64,000 bases of DNA from JALZMG01 sp963844175 (GCA_963844175.1 CAWJNE010000022.1:415119-479118), one strand, 5' to 3'. Shown: positions 1-10,089, counted from the stretch's first letter. Program-made: numbers and translations. The notes: generated from the letters alone by a model not told the origin.

Positions 1-84
1 GACGGCTCCCCGCGGACAACTGACCGTTCTCGGTGCAGTTCTCACCAACTGTTGATCAGGAACGCACCGAGAATCGTCGGGGCG

Positions 85-1452
85 TCAGCGGGGGACGATG
101 AACGGGCCGACGACGTTGGTCGTCCGTTCCAGTGACTCGGTCAGCGCGTCCACGCCGACGGATCCGACACCGACCTCGCCGGCCAGCGCGGCGTTGACCG
201 GCAGGATCGCGTAGTCGGATCGGTCCATGTAGGTCGGGATGACCTGTGGCTGGCCGACCTCGAACGTGCCGTCGGGGCGCTCGGCGACATCGACGCGCAC
301 CATCATCCCGTCCTGCCCGCGGATGCCGCAGCAGTCGGTCGAGGCGTTCATGGCGCTGAGGTGGTTGCCCATGCCGAACACGACCCAGCGGCCGTTGACC
401 TGCTCGATCGGTTGGATCACGTGGGCATGGTGCCCGAGGATGAGGTCGACGGTGCCGCTGGCCGTGATCGCCTCGGCCGCGTCCCGCTGCTGCGGCAACA
501 CCTCGGTCGAGCCCTCCGCCCCCCAGTGGATGGACACGACGACGAAGCGCGCTCCCTCGTCGCGGGCCTGCTGGGCGTCGGCGACGACCCGGTCCGGGTC
601 GAGCAGGTTGGAACGCCACTGCTCACCGTTGGCCGCCTGCCGCCCGTTCCAGCTGAACGTGTACGACAGGTGGGCCACCGGGACGCCGCCGAGGTCGAAG
701 ACCTGCGGTTCGGCCTCGTCCGGCGTGCGGGCCATGCCGGCGTGGCCGAGGCCGTTGGCGTCGAACGTGTTCAGCGTGCTGTCGATGCCGGCGGCGCCCT
801 TGTCCATCGAGTGGTTGGAGGCGAGCGAGCAGCGGTCGTACCCGGCGCTGGCGATGCCCACGGCGATCTCGGGCGGGATGCCGTACTCCGGCGGGATCGG
901 GTCGATCTCGTCACCGGGTGGGGCGATCGGCGTCTCCAGGTGGCAGATCGCCAGGTCGGCGGCGGCGATCGTCGGCTCGACCAACCGGAACATCTCGCGG
1001 AAGTCGTAGCCGGCGCCGCCGGCGACGACGCTGGCCCGATCGACGACGGGGATGTGCGGCAGGATGTCGCCCGACGCCACCACGCTGAACGAGCCCGGTG
1101 GTGACGTCGGCTGCGGGGGAGCGACGGGCGCGGTGGTCGTGCTGTCGGCGCTCGGCGCCGCATCGGCGACGGAGCTCCCCGCCGCGCCTGGCTCCGTTGG
1201 CGCCGGCGCATCCGCTGGCTGGCTCGCCGTGGTCGGCGCCTGCGTTGCGGTGCCCGCTCCGATCGCGCCGCCTGCGGCGCCCTCACCGAACGGATCGACG
1301 TCGACGGCCGGCGGCACGGCCGTGGTCGAGCTGGCTTGGGAGCCCAACGGCGCCATCTCGCGCGGCGATCCGCCGCACGCCGCGAGCAGTGTTGTGACGC
1401 TCGCCAGCGCGACGATCGCGCCGCCCCGGAGTGGCCGCCGCCCGCTCGTCAC
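85..1452 (-). CDS. CapA family lipoprotein (metallophosphoesterase-like)
   Basis: Predicted exported CapA-type protein of 455 aa. The GTG start at 1452 gives a lipoprotein signal peptide with a Leu-Ala-Ala-Cys lipobox (Cys near residue 26), followed by about 95 residues rich in Ala, Pro, Ser and Thr that look like a flexible linker. The CapA fold starts near residue 122 (SVVASGDILPH) and carries the family signatures ASNHSMDKG, SIHWGAE and LGHHAHVIQP, which supply the histidines and acidic residues of a calcineurin-like metal site. CapA relatives act in poly-gamma-glutamate export and other surface processes; the substrate here is unknown. It is divergent from a beta-propeller lipoprotein that is followed by a second CapA gene, so the three probably form one cell-surface locus. 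The open frame continues far upstream of the chosen start, but that part lacks a signal peptide and overlaps the divergent gene. Confidence 0.88.
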   Translation of the reverse strand: MTSGRRPLRGGAIVALASVTTLLAACGGSPREMAPLGSQASSTTAVPPAVDVDPFGEGAAGGAIGAGTATQAPTTASQPADAPAPTEPGAAGSSVADAAPSADSTTTAPVAPPQPTSPPGSFSVVASGDILPHIPVVDRASVVAGGAGYDFREMFRLVEPTIAAADLAICHLETPIAPPGDEIDPIPPEYGIPPEIAVGIASAGYDRCSLASNHSMDKGAAGIDSTLNTFDANGLGHAGMARTPDEAEPQVFDLGGVPVAHLSYTFSWNGRQAANGEQWRSNLLDPDRVVADAQQARDEGARFVVVSIHWGAEGSTEVLPQQRDAAEAITASGTVDLILGHHAHVIQPIEQVNGRWVVFGMGNHLSAMNASTDCCGIRGQDGMMVRVDVAERPDGTFEVGQPQVIPTYMDRSDYAILPVNAALAGEVGVGSVGVDALTESLERTTNVVGPFIVPR

Positions 1453-1536
1453 GGCGGACGATGCTACGGCACCGCGAGCGCGAATCGGGGGACACCATGC
1501 ACCCACGACGGGGTCGATGGTGGGTACCGTTCGCCG

Positions 1537-3135
1537 GTGCGCGCCGCCTCCGTGCTGATCATCGTGTGTGCGCTCGCCGCGTGCAGCAGTGCCGGGGATG
1601 ACGCCTCGGCGCCGACGACCACCGTCGGCGCGGCACCGACGGCCGCCGACGCCTCGACCCCGGTGACGTCCGCCGCCGAAGCCTCGAGCGGAGCGACCAC
1701 GCCGGCCAGCACGACGACGTCGTCCACCTCGACCACCTCGACGACCTCGACGACCTCGACGACGCTGCCCCCGACGACCACGACCCAGCCACCGGCGCTG
1801 GCGTACGGCGCCGACGTCGGCCAGCCGTGGGGCACCGCGGTCGACGGCCTGCTGACCTTCCGGGGCAACCCGAGCCACACCTACTACGGCGCCGGCCCCG
1901 TCCCGACGGCGCCCGACGTCGTCTGGCGCTACCCGGGCTCGGCGATGTGCGGCGAGTCGAGCGAGTACGGCGAGACCCGCACCTGGTGCGGCACCGGCTG
2001 GGTCGGCCAGCCGGCGGTCTTCGAGCGCGACGGTCGCACCTGGGTGGTCTTCGGCGCCTACGACTACCAGTTCCACTTCGTCGACGGGGCCACGGGCGAG
2101 CCGATCATCCCCCCGTTCCCAACCGGCGACCTGGCCAAAGGCACGGTCACCGTCGACCCCGACGGCTTCCCGCTGGTCTACGGCGGATCCCGAGACAACA
2201 AGCTGCGCGTCCTGGCCATCGATCGGGGCGAACCCGTCGAGCTGTGGGCGCTCGACTCGATGGACGACGCCCTGCAACCCCGCCTCTGGAACAGCGACTG
2301 GGACGCCGCGCCGCTGATCGTCGGCGACTACCTCGTCACCGGCGGCGAGAACAGCCGGTTCCACGTCGTGCGACTGAACCGCAGCTACGGGCCGGACGGG
2401 CTCGTCCAGGTCGCGCCGGAGCTCGTGTTCACGGCGCCGGCATGGGACGACGAGCTGCTGGCCAACCTGCCCGACGACCGTGTCTCGGTGGAGAACGCCG
2501 TCACGCTGGTCGGTGACACCGCCTACTTCACGTCCTCGGGCGGCCTGGTGCAGGGGTGGGACCTGAGCAGCCTGCGCACCGGGCAGGGCGAGATCACCCG
2601 CACGTTCCGGTTCTGGACCGGCGACGACACCGACGCCACGATCGTCGCCGACGAGGAGGGCTTCCTCTACGTCGGGCAGGAGTGGGACCGCCAGAACGAT
2701 CGCGGGCGCGAGGTCGGCCAGTTGCTCAAGCTCGATCCTCGCCGCCCGGAGAACCCGATCGTGTGGTCGATCCCCGATCAGGTCGGTGACAAGAGCGGCA
2801 CGTGGTCCACCCCGGCGCTGCACGGTGACACGGTCATCTGGCCGACCTTCAACGGCCCGTTGTACGGGATCGACCGGGCGACGGGGGCGATCCGCTGGAC
2901 CATCGACCTGCCGTGGTCGGTGATGAGCTCACCCGTGGTCGTCGACGACGTGCTCGTGCAGGCCGACGCCACCGGTGTGGTGCACGCCTGGGATCTTCCG
3001 GCCGACGGCGGCCAGCCGACACCACGCTGGACCACCCAGCTGCCGGCGAACATCGAGTCCACCCCGGCCCTGTGGAAGGGCCGCATCTACGTCGGCACCC
3101 GCGACGGGTACTTCTACGCGATCGGGGATCGATGA
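1537..3135 (+). CDS. PQQ-like beta-propeller lipoprotein
   Basis: Exported protein of 532 aa with a lipoprotein signal (VCALAACSS, Cys near residue 16) from the GTG at 1537. Residues about 20-90 form a low-complexity Thr/Ser linker with repeated Ser-Thr-Thr units. The rest is a BamB/PQQ-like propeller: repeated blades contain Trp-rich strands and phrases such as GPLYGIDRATGAIRW, VVVDDVLVQAD and GRIYVGTRDGYFYAIGD, which resemble quinoprotein-type repeats without showing that a cofactor is bound. The stop codon overlaps the ATG of the downstream CapA gene (ATGA), so the two are probably translated together. A role in surface assembly or sensing is inference. The divergent start of the first CapA gene lies 84 bases upstream. 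Confidence 0.85.
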   Translation: MRAASVLIIVCALAACSSAGDDASAPTTTVGAAPTAADASTPVTSAAEASSGATTPASTTTSSTSTTSTTSTTSTTLPPTTTTQPPALAYGADVGQPWGTAVDGLLTFRGNPSHTYYGAGPVPTAPDVVWRYPGSAMCGESSEYGETRTWCGTGWVGQPAVFERDGRTWVVFGAYDYQFHFVDGATGEPIIPPFPTGDLAKGTVTVDPDGFPLVYGGSRDNKLRVLAIDRGEPVELWALDSMDDALQPRLWNSDWDAAPLIVGDYLVTGGENSRFHVVRLNRSYGPDGLVQVAPELVFTAPAWDDELLANLPDDRVSVENAVTLVGDTAYFTSSGGLVQGWDLSSLRTGQGEITRTFRFWTGDDTDATIVADEEGFLYVGQEWDRQNDRGREVGQLLKLDPRRPENPIVWSIPDQVGDKSGTWSTPALHGDTVIWPTFNGPLYGIDRATGAIRWTIDLPWSVMSSPVVVDDVLVQADATGVVHAWDLPADGGQPTPRWTTQLPANIESTPALWKGRIYVGTRDGYFYAIGDR

Positions 3136-4448
3136 CACCGGGCGCTCGCCGGGTCGGCCTGCTCGGTGTCGTGAGCGCGGCGGCGGTCTTCGTCGCCGCC
3201 ATGGGCTGGTTGTCCCCGCCTGACGAGCGCGTCGGCTCGGCGGAGGTCGCCGATCCCGCCGGCGGCTCCGACGCCACCGGTGTCCCGGCGCCCGTCGAGC
3301 CGGCCACGACGTCCCCCGTCGCCACCGGGTCGACGGCTGTCGACCCGACCGACCCGAGCGCTCCAACGGCTCCGACGACATCGAGCACGGCGCCACCAAC
3401 GACGGTGGCCGCCGTCGGCGAGCGGTCGTTGAGCGTGCTGCTGACCGGCGACATCCTGACCGAGAACCCGGTGCTGGACGCCGGGCAGGAAGCGGGGGCG
3501 GCGACCGGGGTCCGCTACGACTTCTCGCCCCTGTTCGCCCCGATCACCCCCCTCGTGCAGTCCTTCGACCTGGCGATCTGCCAGATGGAGCTGCCGATCG
3601 GCCGGCCCGACGAGGAGCCGGGCGGCAAGGGGCGGTCGCCCTACGGCGGGAACCTGCTGCTCGCCCCGTACGAGATGGCGGCCTCGATCGACGCCGCCGG
3701 GTTCGACCGGTGCACGACGGCGTCCAACCACAGCTACGACCTCGGGGATGACGGGATCGACTCGACCATCGACGCGCTCGAGGAGGCCGGCATCTCCTGG
3801 TCGGGCACGGCCCGACGGCCGGAGGAAGCGCCACCTGCCACGTTCGAGTGGCAAGGGATCCGGCTCGCTCACCTCTCGTACACCCGGCGCTCGAACACCG
3901 ACAGCCCGAGCGACGACTGGCGCCTCAACCTGACCGCTGATGCGGGGCGCGTCGCCGCCGACGTCGCTGCGGTACGCGAGGCCGGCGCCGAGCTGGTCAT
4001 CGTCAGTGTGCACGTGTTCAAGGAGATGACCGAGGAGCCGATCGCCGAGAACCGCGACTTCGCGGCAGCGCTGACGGCGTCGGCCGACATCGACGCCCTG
4101 GTCCACCACGGCCCGCACGTCGTCCAGGGGTTCGAGGTGCTCAACGACACGCCGGTCTGGTGGAGCGTGGGCAACCTGCTGTCCGGGATGGCCCGCCCCG
4201 GCCAGACCGGGCGCTACTCCGACCCCCGGTCGCGCGACGGCCTCGGTGCGGTGCTGCGCTTCCAGGAGGACGGCCCGGGCAACTGGCAGCTGGCGCCGTC
4301 GTCCGTGATCCTCTGCAACGAGGAGGTCAGCCGGATCATCTACCCCGGGGTCGAGGCGGCGCAGGATCCCGCCCTGGATGCGCAGCTGCGCGAGCAGCTG
4401 CAGGGCTGCGTCGACCGCACGCGGATGGCCGTCCCCGACGCGGGGTGA
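3132..4448 (+). CDS. CapA family protein, second copy
   Basis: Second CapA protein, 438 aa, starting at an ATG that overlaps the preceding stop. The N-terminus has one hydrophobic segment (LLGVVSAAAVFVAAMGWL), which acts as a signal or anchor without a lipobox, then a Pro/Thr/Ser linker to about residue 95. The catalytic fold follows: LLTGDILTENPV, TASNHSYDLGDDGID, IVSVHVFKEM and LVHHGPHVVQGFE. Compared with the first CapA gene, the usual His-Trp-Gly is His-Val-Phe and the Gly-His-His motif is Val-His-His-Gly, so the two copies are divergent paralogues. Its stop abuts the stop of the convergent spermidine synthase homologue with no gap. Confidence 0.85.
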   Translation: MTPGARRVGLLGVVSAAAVFVAAMGWLSPPDERVGSAEVADPAGGSDATGVPAPVEPATTSPVATGSTAVDPTDPSAPTAPTTSSTAPPTTVAAVGERSLSVLLTGDILTENPVLDAGQEAGAATGVRYDFSPLFAPITPLVQSFDLAICQMELPIGRPDEEPGGKGRSPYGGNLLLAPYEMAASIDAAGFDRCTTASNHSYDLGDDGIDSTIDALEEAGISWSGTARRPEEAPPATFEWQGIRLAHLSYTRRSNTDSPSDDWRLNLTADAGRVAADVAAVREAGAELVIVSVHVFKEMTEEPIAENRDFAAALTASADIDALVHHGPHVVQGFEVLNDTPVWWSVGNLLSGMARPGQTGRYSDPRSRDGLGAVLRFQEDGPGNWQLAPSSVILCNEEVSRIIYPGVEAAQDPALDAQLREQLQGCVDRTRMAVPDAG

Positions 4449-5921
4449 TCAGCTGTCGAGCAGCTGGTCGACTGGCGCGTAGTCGTCGGTGAGCACCGGG
4501 CTGTCGCCGACCAGCTCGTCGAGCTCGGCGGCCGTGCTGAGCACCACGTCGTTGTCCGCTCGATCGGCGATCTGGACCTGCAGCTCCTCGATCGGGAGCG
4601 GCGCCTCGCTGGCGATCACGACGACGTTGCCGCCGACCCCACCGTCGAGGACTGCGGGCGGGCCGAGCACGGCGACGTGCTCGAACACGTCGCGCATCGT
4701 CTCCACCTCGGCGCGCAGGAACCCGAGCGGCGGGCCGTCGATGATGTTCTGCGCCAGCACGCCATCGGCTCGCAGCACGCGGGCGATGTCGGTGAGGAAC
4801 TCTCTCGTCGCCAGGTGGTACGGCACGGCGCGCCCGCCGAAGGCGTCGCCGATGACGAGATCGGCCGAGTCGTCGGCGACGTCGGCGAGCTGGTTGCGGG
4901 CGTCGCCGGTGCGGACGCGCAGGCGATCGCTGGTCTCCAGCCCGAGCTCGTCGCGGGCCAGGGCGAGCACGCCAGGGTCGAGCTCGAGCACCAGGCTGTC
5001 CGAACCCGGTCGCGTCGCCTCGAGGTAGCGGGGCATGGTGAACCCGCCGCCGCCCAGGTGCACGGCGTCGAGCGGTCGGCCGTCGGGGGCCATGGCGTCG
5101 ATCACGTCGCCGAGCAGCTGGGTGTACTGGAACTCCAGGTGGGTCGGGTCCTCGAGGTCCACGTAGGCGTGGCGCAGGTCGTCGAGGATGAGCTGGCGGG
5201 CCGTCGGGCGATCCGGATCGGCGCGGACGTCGGCGCAGAAGTACGCCGTCTCGACGTCGCACGGGTCGCCGGCCAGGACCGCCGTGCCGCCCGAGATCAC
5301 GAGCACGGCGATGCCCGCGCTGATCGCCGCCCGGCTGGCGAAGCCGCGCCATGTCCACCACAGCGCCGCCCCGCCGGCGACCAGCAGCGCGCCGAGCACG
5401 AGCACCACCGGCGTGGTGGGGAACTCGGCGACGAGGATGAACCCGGTGCCGAACACCCCGAGCAACGACCCGGCGGTGCCGAGGGCCGACAGCTGGCCGA
5501 CGACCTGGCCGGTCTCGGTCACCGAGTGCAGCTGCAACTTGACGACCATCGGTGTCACGGTGCTGAGCAGGAGCGACGGCACGAAGAACGCGGTCGCCGC
5601 GAGGAACAGGATCGTCGGCGCGCTGGCGCCGTCGGCGGCCGGCCCGACGGTGCGGATGATGGGGATCGCCGCCACCGCAGCGGCGCCACCGAGGGCAAGC
5701 GCGCCCGGGAGCAGTCGCCGCGGGTCGGTGCGGTCGGCCAGCCGACCGCCGAGCCATGCGCCGACCGAGATGCCGGCGAGGACCACGCCGATGATCCCGG
5801 TGAACGTGGCCAGCGACACGCCGACGTACGGCGCCACCAGCCGCCCGGCGAGGATCTCCAGCACGAGTACCGCGCCCGATGCGCAGAAGACGAGCGCACC
5901 CGCCAGGCGTCGGTCCATCAC
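4449..5921 (-). CDS. Membrane-fused spermidine synthase family protein
   Basis: Protein of 490 aa joining an N-terminal membrane half (about residues 5-215, six or seven hydrophobic helices, with the GAWLGGRLADRTDPRRL loop typical of transporter-like modules) to a C-terminal polyamine synthase-like Rossmann domain. The SAM/decarboxy-SAM site is visible as VHLGGGGFTMPRYL, then the acidic strand end LVLELDPGVL, and GDARNQL and VIGDAFGG, where the Asp would contact the propylamine donor or acceptor. Such fused proteins are common in actinobacteria and are annotated as fused MFS/spermidine synthase, but their activity is mostly untested. A long opposite-strand reading frame over this gene is a shadow of its codon bias. 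Confidence 0.85.
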   Translation of the reverse strand: MMDRRLAGALVFCASGAVLVLEILAGRLVAPYVGVSLATFTGIIGVVLAGISVGAWLGGRLADRTDPRRLLPGALALGGAAAVAAIPIIRTVGPAADGASAPTILFLAATAFFVPSLLLSTVTPMVVKLQLHSVTETGQVVGQLSALGTAGSLLGVFGTGFILVAEFPTTPVVLVLGALLVAGGAALWWTWRGFASRAAISAGIAVLVISGGTAVLAGDPCDVETAYFCADVRADPDRPTARQLILDDLRHAYVDLEDPTHLEFQYTQLLGDVIDAMAPDGRPLDAVHLGGGGFTMPRYLEATRPGSDSLVLELDPGVLALARDELGLETSDRLRVRTGDARNQLADVADDSADLVIGDAFGGRAVPYHLATREFLTDIARVLRADGVLAQNIIDGPPLGFLRAEVETMRDVFEHVAVLGPPAVLDGGVGGNVVVIASEAPLPIEELQVQIADRADNDVVLSTAAELDELVGDSPVLTDDYAPVDQLLDS

Positions 5922-5940
5922 CCGGAACCTACCGACCCCC

Positions 5941-6027
5941 TCTCATCCGAGGGTTTCGTGCCCCCGAGGGCTTCCTGCACCCCATCCGAGCCGCAGACCC
6001 TCGGTGCTTCGAAACCCTCGGATGAGA
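5941..6027. repeat. Intergenic inverted repeat, CATCCGAGGGTTT family
   Basis: An 18-base arm at 5941-5958 is exactly complementary to 6010-6027. The 51-base loop contains further partial copies (CCGAGGG, CATCCGAG, ACCCTCGG). The same core, CATCCGAGGGTTT with its complement, recurs at 23169-23250, and a shortened form lies near 30521. Here it sits between the divergent starts of the spermidine synthase homologue and the DUF2156 gene, so it is not simply a shared terminator. It could be a REP-like element. Confidence 0.75.
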
Positions 6028-6094
6028 AGGCTCCGCTGTGGCGACGGGTGCTGCGTGCGATGATGCTCGGCGTGTTCGAGACGGCGGTACCCAC

Positions 6095-8555
6095 GTGAGC
6101 GAGGCACCGGTGGCCACGCACAGCCCCGAGCCGGCGCCCGGGCCGAGCGAGGCGGCGAGCCCCGTGACCGGCGGCGGCCCCCACGAACCGCAGTCCGTAG
6201 TGCGCCGTGTGATCAGCCTGCTCGCCAGGTACTGGGCGACGACGTCGCTCGTCCTCTGCGTGATCGTCTCCGGGATCGTGACCGGCGCGCTGTGGAACGG
6301 CGTGCCGGTCGACGGCGAGCTCTTCAACGACGTCGCCTACGGCCTGCCGGCGCTGCAGGACGGCCAGTGGCTGACGCTCCTCGCCGGTCAGTTCTTCTCG
6401 CCGCAGATCATCGTCTACATCCCGATCCTCGTCCTGCTGGTCGTCGCCGCCAGCACCTATGAGCGGCGGGTCGGGCACTGGCGAACGCTGCTGGTGGTCC
6501 TCGGCGGGCAGGCCCTCGGCGCCCTGATCACGGCCGGGTTCCTCGACGGCTTCGAGGGCACGGGCTGGACGTGGGCCACTCGCCTGGCCCGCGAGCGCGA
6601 CCTCGGGATCTCCGCCGGCGGGTTCGCCGTCGTCGCCGCGCTCACCGCCGTGATGCAGCCGGTGTGGCGCCGCCGAGTGCGCGTCGGCTTCTCGGCCTTC
6701 CTCCTCGTGATGGTGCTCGACTCGGGCCTGCTGTGGGACGTCGAGCACTTCGTGTCCTGGGTCGTCGGCCTGATCGCCGGTCCGCTGCTCGTCACCCGCC
6801 GGCTGCATCCGCCGAAGCTCGACTTCGGCCGGCGCACCCAACGGGCGATCGTCGCGCTGGTCATCGCCGTCGCGGCGATCGCCGGGCTGATCGAGGCCGT
6901 CTTCCCGGGCAACGGTGGGCCGTTCCACACGCAGGCCAGCCGAGCTGGCCGAGCAGGACTCGAGTGCGACCTTCGCCGGCGCGATCTTCGCCCTGGTGCT
7001 GCTGGCGCTGGCCGACGGGCTCCGTCGCGGGCGGCGACTGGCCTGGATCGTCGTGACCGCACTGTTCGCCCTCGCGTTCTTCTCCCTGCTGTCCGTCGAA
7101 GCGAGCGCCGAGCGGACGGCCGGCCTGATCACCACGGGCGCCCAGCTCGTGCTGCTGCTCGTCACGTTCCGTGCCTTCACCGCGCAGGTCGGGACGCGCT
7201 CGCTGCTGCGCGTCGTCCGGCGGTTGTTCTTCGTCGCCGCCGGCCTGTTCCTCTACACGGCGCTCGGCTTCCTCGTCCTCCAGGACGACTTCGACCCACC
7301 GCCCACGGTGGCCGACATGATCAGCGAGTTCCTCAGCCGGCTGATCTTCATCCCGAGCGGCAACATCGAGCCCCAGACACGCGCCGCAACGTGGTTCGTC
7401 ACGTCGATCGGCGCGGTGTGGATCATCACGATCCTGGTCTCCGCGATCGGCTTGATCTATGCCACGCGCCGGGCCCGGCCGGTCCCGGAGCAGGACGTCC
7501 GGCTGCGCACGCTGCTGGCCCAGTACGAGTCGTCGTCGATCGAGTGGATGCTCACCTGGAAGGGCAACACCGTGTGGCTGACCGCCGACGGTCAGACGGC
7601 CATCGGCTACCGCATCATCGGCTCGGTCGCGCTGTGCCTGGCCGATCCGGTCGGACCGCTGGACCGGCGGGCGCAGGCCCTGAAGGAGTTCGACGAGTTC
7701 TGCTTCGACCGCGGCTGGATCCCGTGCCTGTTCGCCGCCGGGACGGAGACGGCCGAGCTGGCACCGGAACTGCACTGGAAGGTCGTCCAGGTCGCCGAGG
7801 ACAGCATCATCCCGCTCGAGCACCTCGAGTTCAAGGGCAAGCAGTGGCAGGACATCCGCACGGCGATCAACAAGGCCGGCAAGCAAGACGTGCGCCTCGA
7901 GGTCACCAAGTGGGCCGAGGCCAAGCCCGTCGTCACCGATCAGCTGCGGGCGATCAGCGGCGGGTGGGTGGCCGACAAGACGCTGCCCGAGATGGGCTTC
8001 ACGCTCGGCTCCCTCGCCGAAGCCGACGACCCCGACGTCCGCCTGCACCTCGCCATCGACGCCGACCAGACCGTCGAGGGGTTCACGTCGTGGATGCCGA
8101 TCGGAGAGCACGGCGAGGTCGTCGGCTGGACGATCGACCTGATGCGCCGACGCGACCACGGGTTCCGTCCGGTGATGGAGTTCATGATCGGGGCGTCCGC
8201 CCTGCAGTTCAAGGAGGAGGGCTACCGCTACATCAGCCTGTCGGCCGCACCGCTGGCCAAGGCGCCGGAAACGCTCGCCGTGGACAGCGATCAGGCGGTG
8301 CTGCAGCGCCTGCTCGACTTCCTGGGCAACACGCTGGAGCCGTACTACGGCTTCCAGTCACTGTTCTCGTTCAAGCGCAAGTTCCAGCCGGAGCTGCGGC
8401 CGATGTACCTCGTGTTCCCGGACTCGACGGCGCTGGCCGAGATCGGCATGGCCGTCGCCCGGGCGTACATGCCGGACGCCACGGCCAAGGACTGGCTCGT
8501 CATGTCGGTCGACATGATGCGCCCGCACCGGGCCCCCACTCCCCACGATGACTGA
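6095..8555 (+). CDS. Rhomboid-like/DUF2156 (MprF-type) aminoacyl-phospholipid synthase, frameshifted
   Basis: Predicted membrane enzyme of about 820 aa that would transfer an amino acid from a charged tRNA to a phospholipid head group. Frame 2 from the GTG at 6095 encodes six or more helices with rhomboid-like signatures (GISAGGFAV with a serine, and EHFVSWVVGLIAG with a histidine). The second part, in frame 3, has more helices (about 6965-7470) and then the DUF2156 catalytic domain of MprF and LysX: SSIEWMLTWKGN, IGSVALCLADPVGP, KWAEAKPV, EFMIGASALQFKEEGY and LEPYYGFQSLFSFKRKFQPELRPMY in pieces. The frames meet at about 6930-6950; total length is 3n+1, so one extra base explains it, either a sequencing error or a real mutation. 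The stop overlaps the aspD start by 8 bases. The amino acid is not encoded in the motif; alanine is inferred from the neighbours. Confidence 0.8.
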
Positions 8556-10089
8556 CGGCTCCGCCCCGCGCCCACCGAGCACGTTCGAGTTGCAGTCGGC
8601 CGTCGTCGCCGCCGCCCGGGCATCGGGACGCCCGGTCCTCGACGCCGGCCGTGGTCAGCCCAACTGGCTGGCCACCGAGCCCCGAGCGGCGTTCTTCACG
8701 CTCGGGCAGTTCGCCGTCGGCGAGGCCGAGCAGGTCGGCGACACCCACTGGGGGCGCCTCCCCCCGAGCGACGGGATCGCCGATCGCCTGCGGGCGGCCG
8801 TCGGCGACGGGTCGCCCGGCGGCGCGCTGCTCGCCGAGGCGATCGACTACTGCCAGCAGGAGTTCGACCTCGAGCCCGATGCACTGGTCCACGAGCTGGT
8901 GCGCGGCGTGCTGGGTGCCGGCTACCCGTCACCGCCACGCGTCCTGGCCCACGTCGAGCGGATCCTGCAGCGTTACCTGCTCACGGTCATCGGCAGCCCG
9001 TTCGCACCGGCCGGCACGTACAAGGTCTTCGCCACGGAGGGTGGCGCGGCGGCGATGTCGTACGTGTTCCGGACGTTGCGCGAGAACAAGCTGGTCGCCC
9101 CGGGGGACAAGATCGCCATCGCCACGCCGATCTTCACGCCGTACCTGCAGATCCCGGTGCTCGAGGACTTCGGCTTCGACGTCGTCGAGCTGGCGTCCGA
9201 CCCTCACCACCCCGATCGCTTCGGCGCCGACCCCTTCGAGCAGCTGCGCGACCCGGCGATCAAGGCGTTCGTCATCGTCAACCCCGGCAACCCCGACACG
9301 CGGGCGCTGCCGGCGGCGAGGCTGGCCCAGCTGAACCAGCTCGTGTCCGTGGATCGGCCGGACCTGATCATCGTCGCCGACACCGTCTACGCCACGTTCG
9401 TCGAGGGGTTCCGCGGCACGATGACCGAGCTGCCGCGCAACGTCATCGTGCTGCACTCGTTCTCCAAGAACTTCGGCGCCACCGGGTCACGGCTCGGGTT
9501 CATCGCCGTCCACCACGACAACGTCGTCGACGACCTGCTGCGGGGCCAGGACGAGTCCACCCGCGCCGCCCAGTCCGTCCGCTACGGCTCGATGACGTCC
9601 GACGTCGGCACGCTCGCTTTCGTCGACCGGCTGGTGGCGGACAGCCGCGACGTCGCCCTGCACAACATCGCCGGCCTGGCCACACCGGACCAGGTGCAGA
9701 TGGCGTTGTTCGCGTTGGCGTACCTGTTGCCGCGCGGCCGCGCCTACTTCGACGCGGTCCGGGCGGAGCTGCGCACGCGCATCGAGGCGCTGATGGAACC
9801 GCTCGGGGTGCCGATGGTCGGCGGTCGCGACAGCTTCTACTACGCCCTCGTCGACGTGCTCCAGGTCACGGCGGCGCGCCGGGGTGCCGAGGTCGCCGCC
9901 CGGGTCGCCGAGGAGGTCGATCCGCAGGAGGTGGCGATGGGGCTCGCCCGCGACCACGGGGTCATCGTGCAGCCCGGCTACCTGTTCGGCTGTGCCGGGT
10001 GGGACGCCCGCGTGTCGCTGGCCTCGCTGGACGTGGACGAGCTGCGCCAGGTCGGCGCAGCGATCGTCGCCGTCATCGACGGACTCTGA
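8548..10089 (+). CDS. aspD: Aspartate 4-decarboxylase / aspartate aminotransferase (AspD)
   Basis: PLP enzyme of fold type I, 513 aa, matching the bifunctional aspartate transaminase/aspartate 4-decarboxylase family, which converts L-aspartate to L-alanine and CO2. The long N-terminal extension before the PLP domain (FELQSAVVAAARASGRPVLDAGRGQPNWL) is characteristic of AspD and absent from ordinary aspartate aminotransferases. Other signs are FIVNPGNPDTR-type substrate loop residues (VIVNPGNPDTR), VADTVYATF, and the Schiff-base lysine in LHSFSKNFGATGSRLGF. The start overlaps the stop of the DUF2156 gene, implying translational coupling, so alanine supply and the lipid transferase are probably made together. 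No AspT antiporter is next to it, which is unusual because aspD often pairs with aspT. The C-terminus ends at a normal position. Confidence 0.88.
   Translation: MTDGSAPRPPSTFELQSAVVAAARASGRPVLDAGRGQPNWLATEPRAAFFTLGQFAVGEAEQVGDTHWGRLPPSDGIADRLRAAVGDGSPGGALLAEAIDYCQQEFDLEPDALVHELVRGVLGAGYPSPPRVLAHVERILQRYLLTVIGSPFAPAGTYKVFATEGGAAAMSYVFRTLRENKLVAPGDKIAIATPIFTPYLQIPVLEDFGFDVVELASDPHHPDRFGADPFEQLRDPAIKAFVIVNPGNPDTRALPAARLAQLNQLVSVDRPDLIIVADTVYATFVEGFRGTMTELPRNVIVLHSFSKNFGATGSRLGFIAVHHDNVVDDLLRGQDESTRAAQSVRYGSMTSDVGTLAFVDRLVADSRDVALHNIAGLATPDQVQMALFALAYLLPRGRAYFDAVRAELRTRIEALMEPLGVPMVGGRDSFYYALVDVLQVTAARRGAEVAARVAEEVDPQEVAMGLARDHGVIVQPGYLFGCAGWDARVSLASLDVDELRQVGAAIVAVIDGL

Noticed and set aside
4677..6098. 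Long plus-strand open frame (473 codons) opposite the spermidine synthase homologue
   Set aside because: Composition is Arg/Gly/Ala-rich without motifs and it exactly mirrors a well-supported gene on the other strand; a high-GC shadow.
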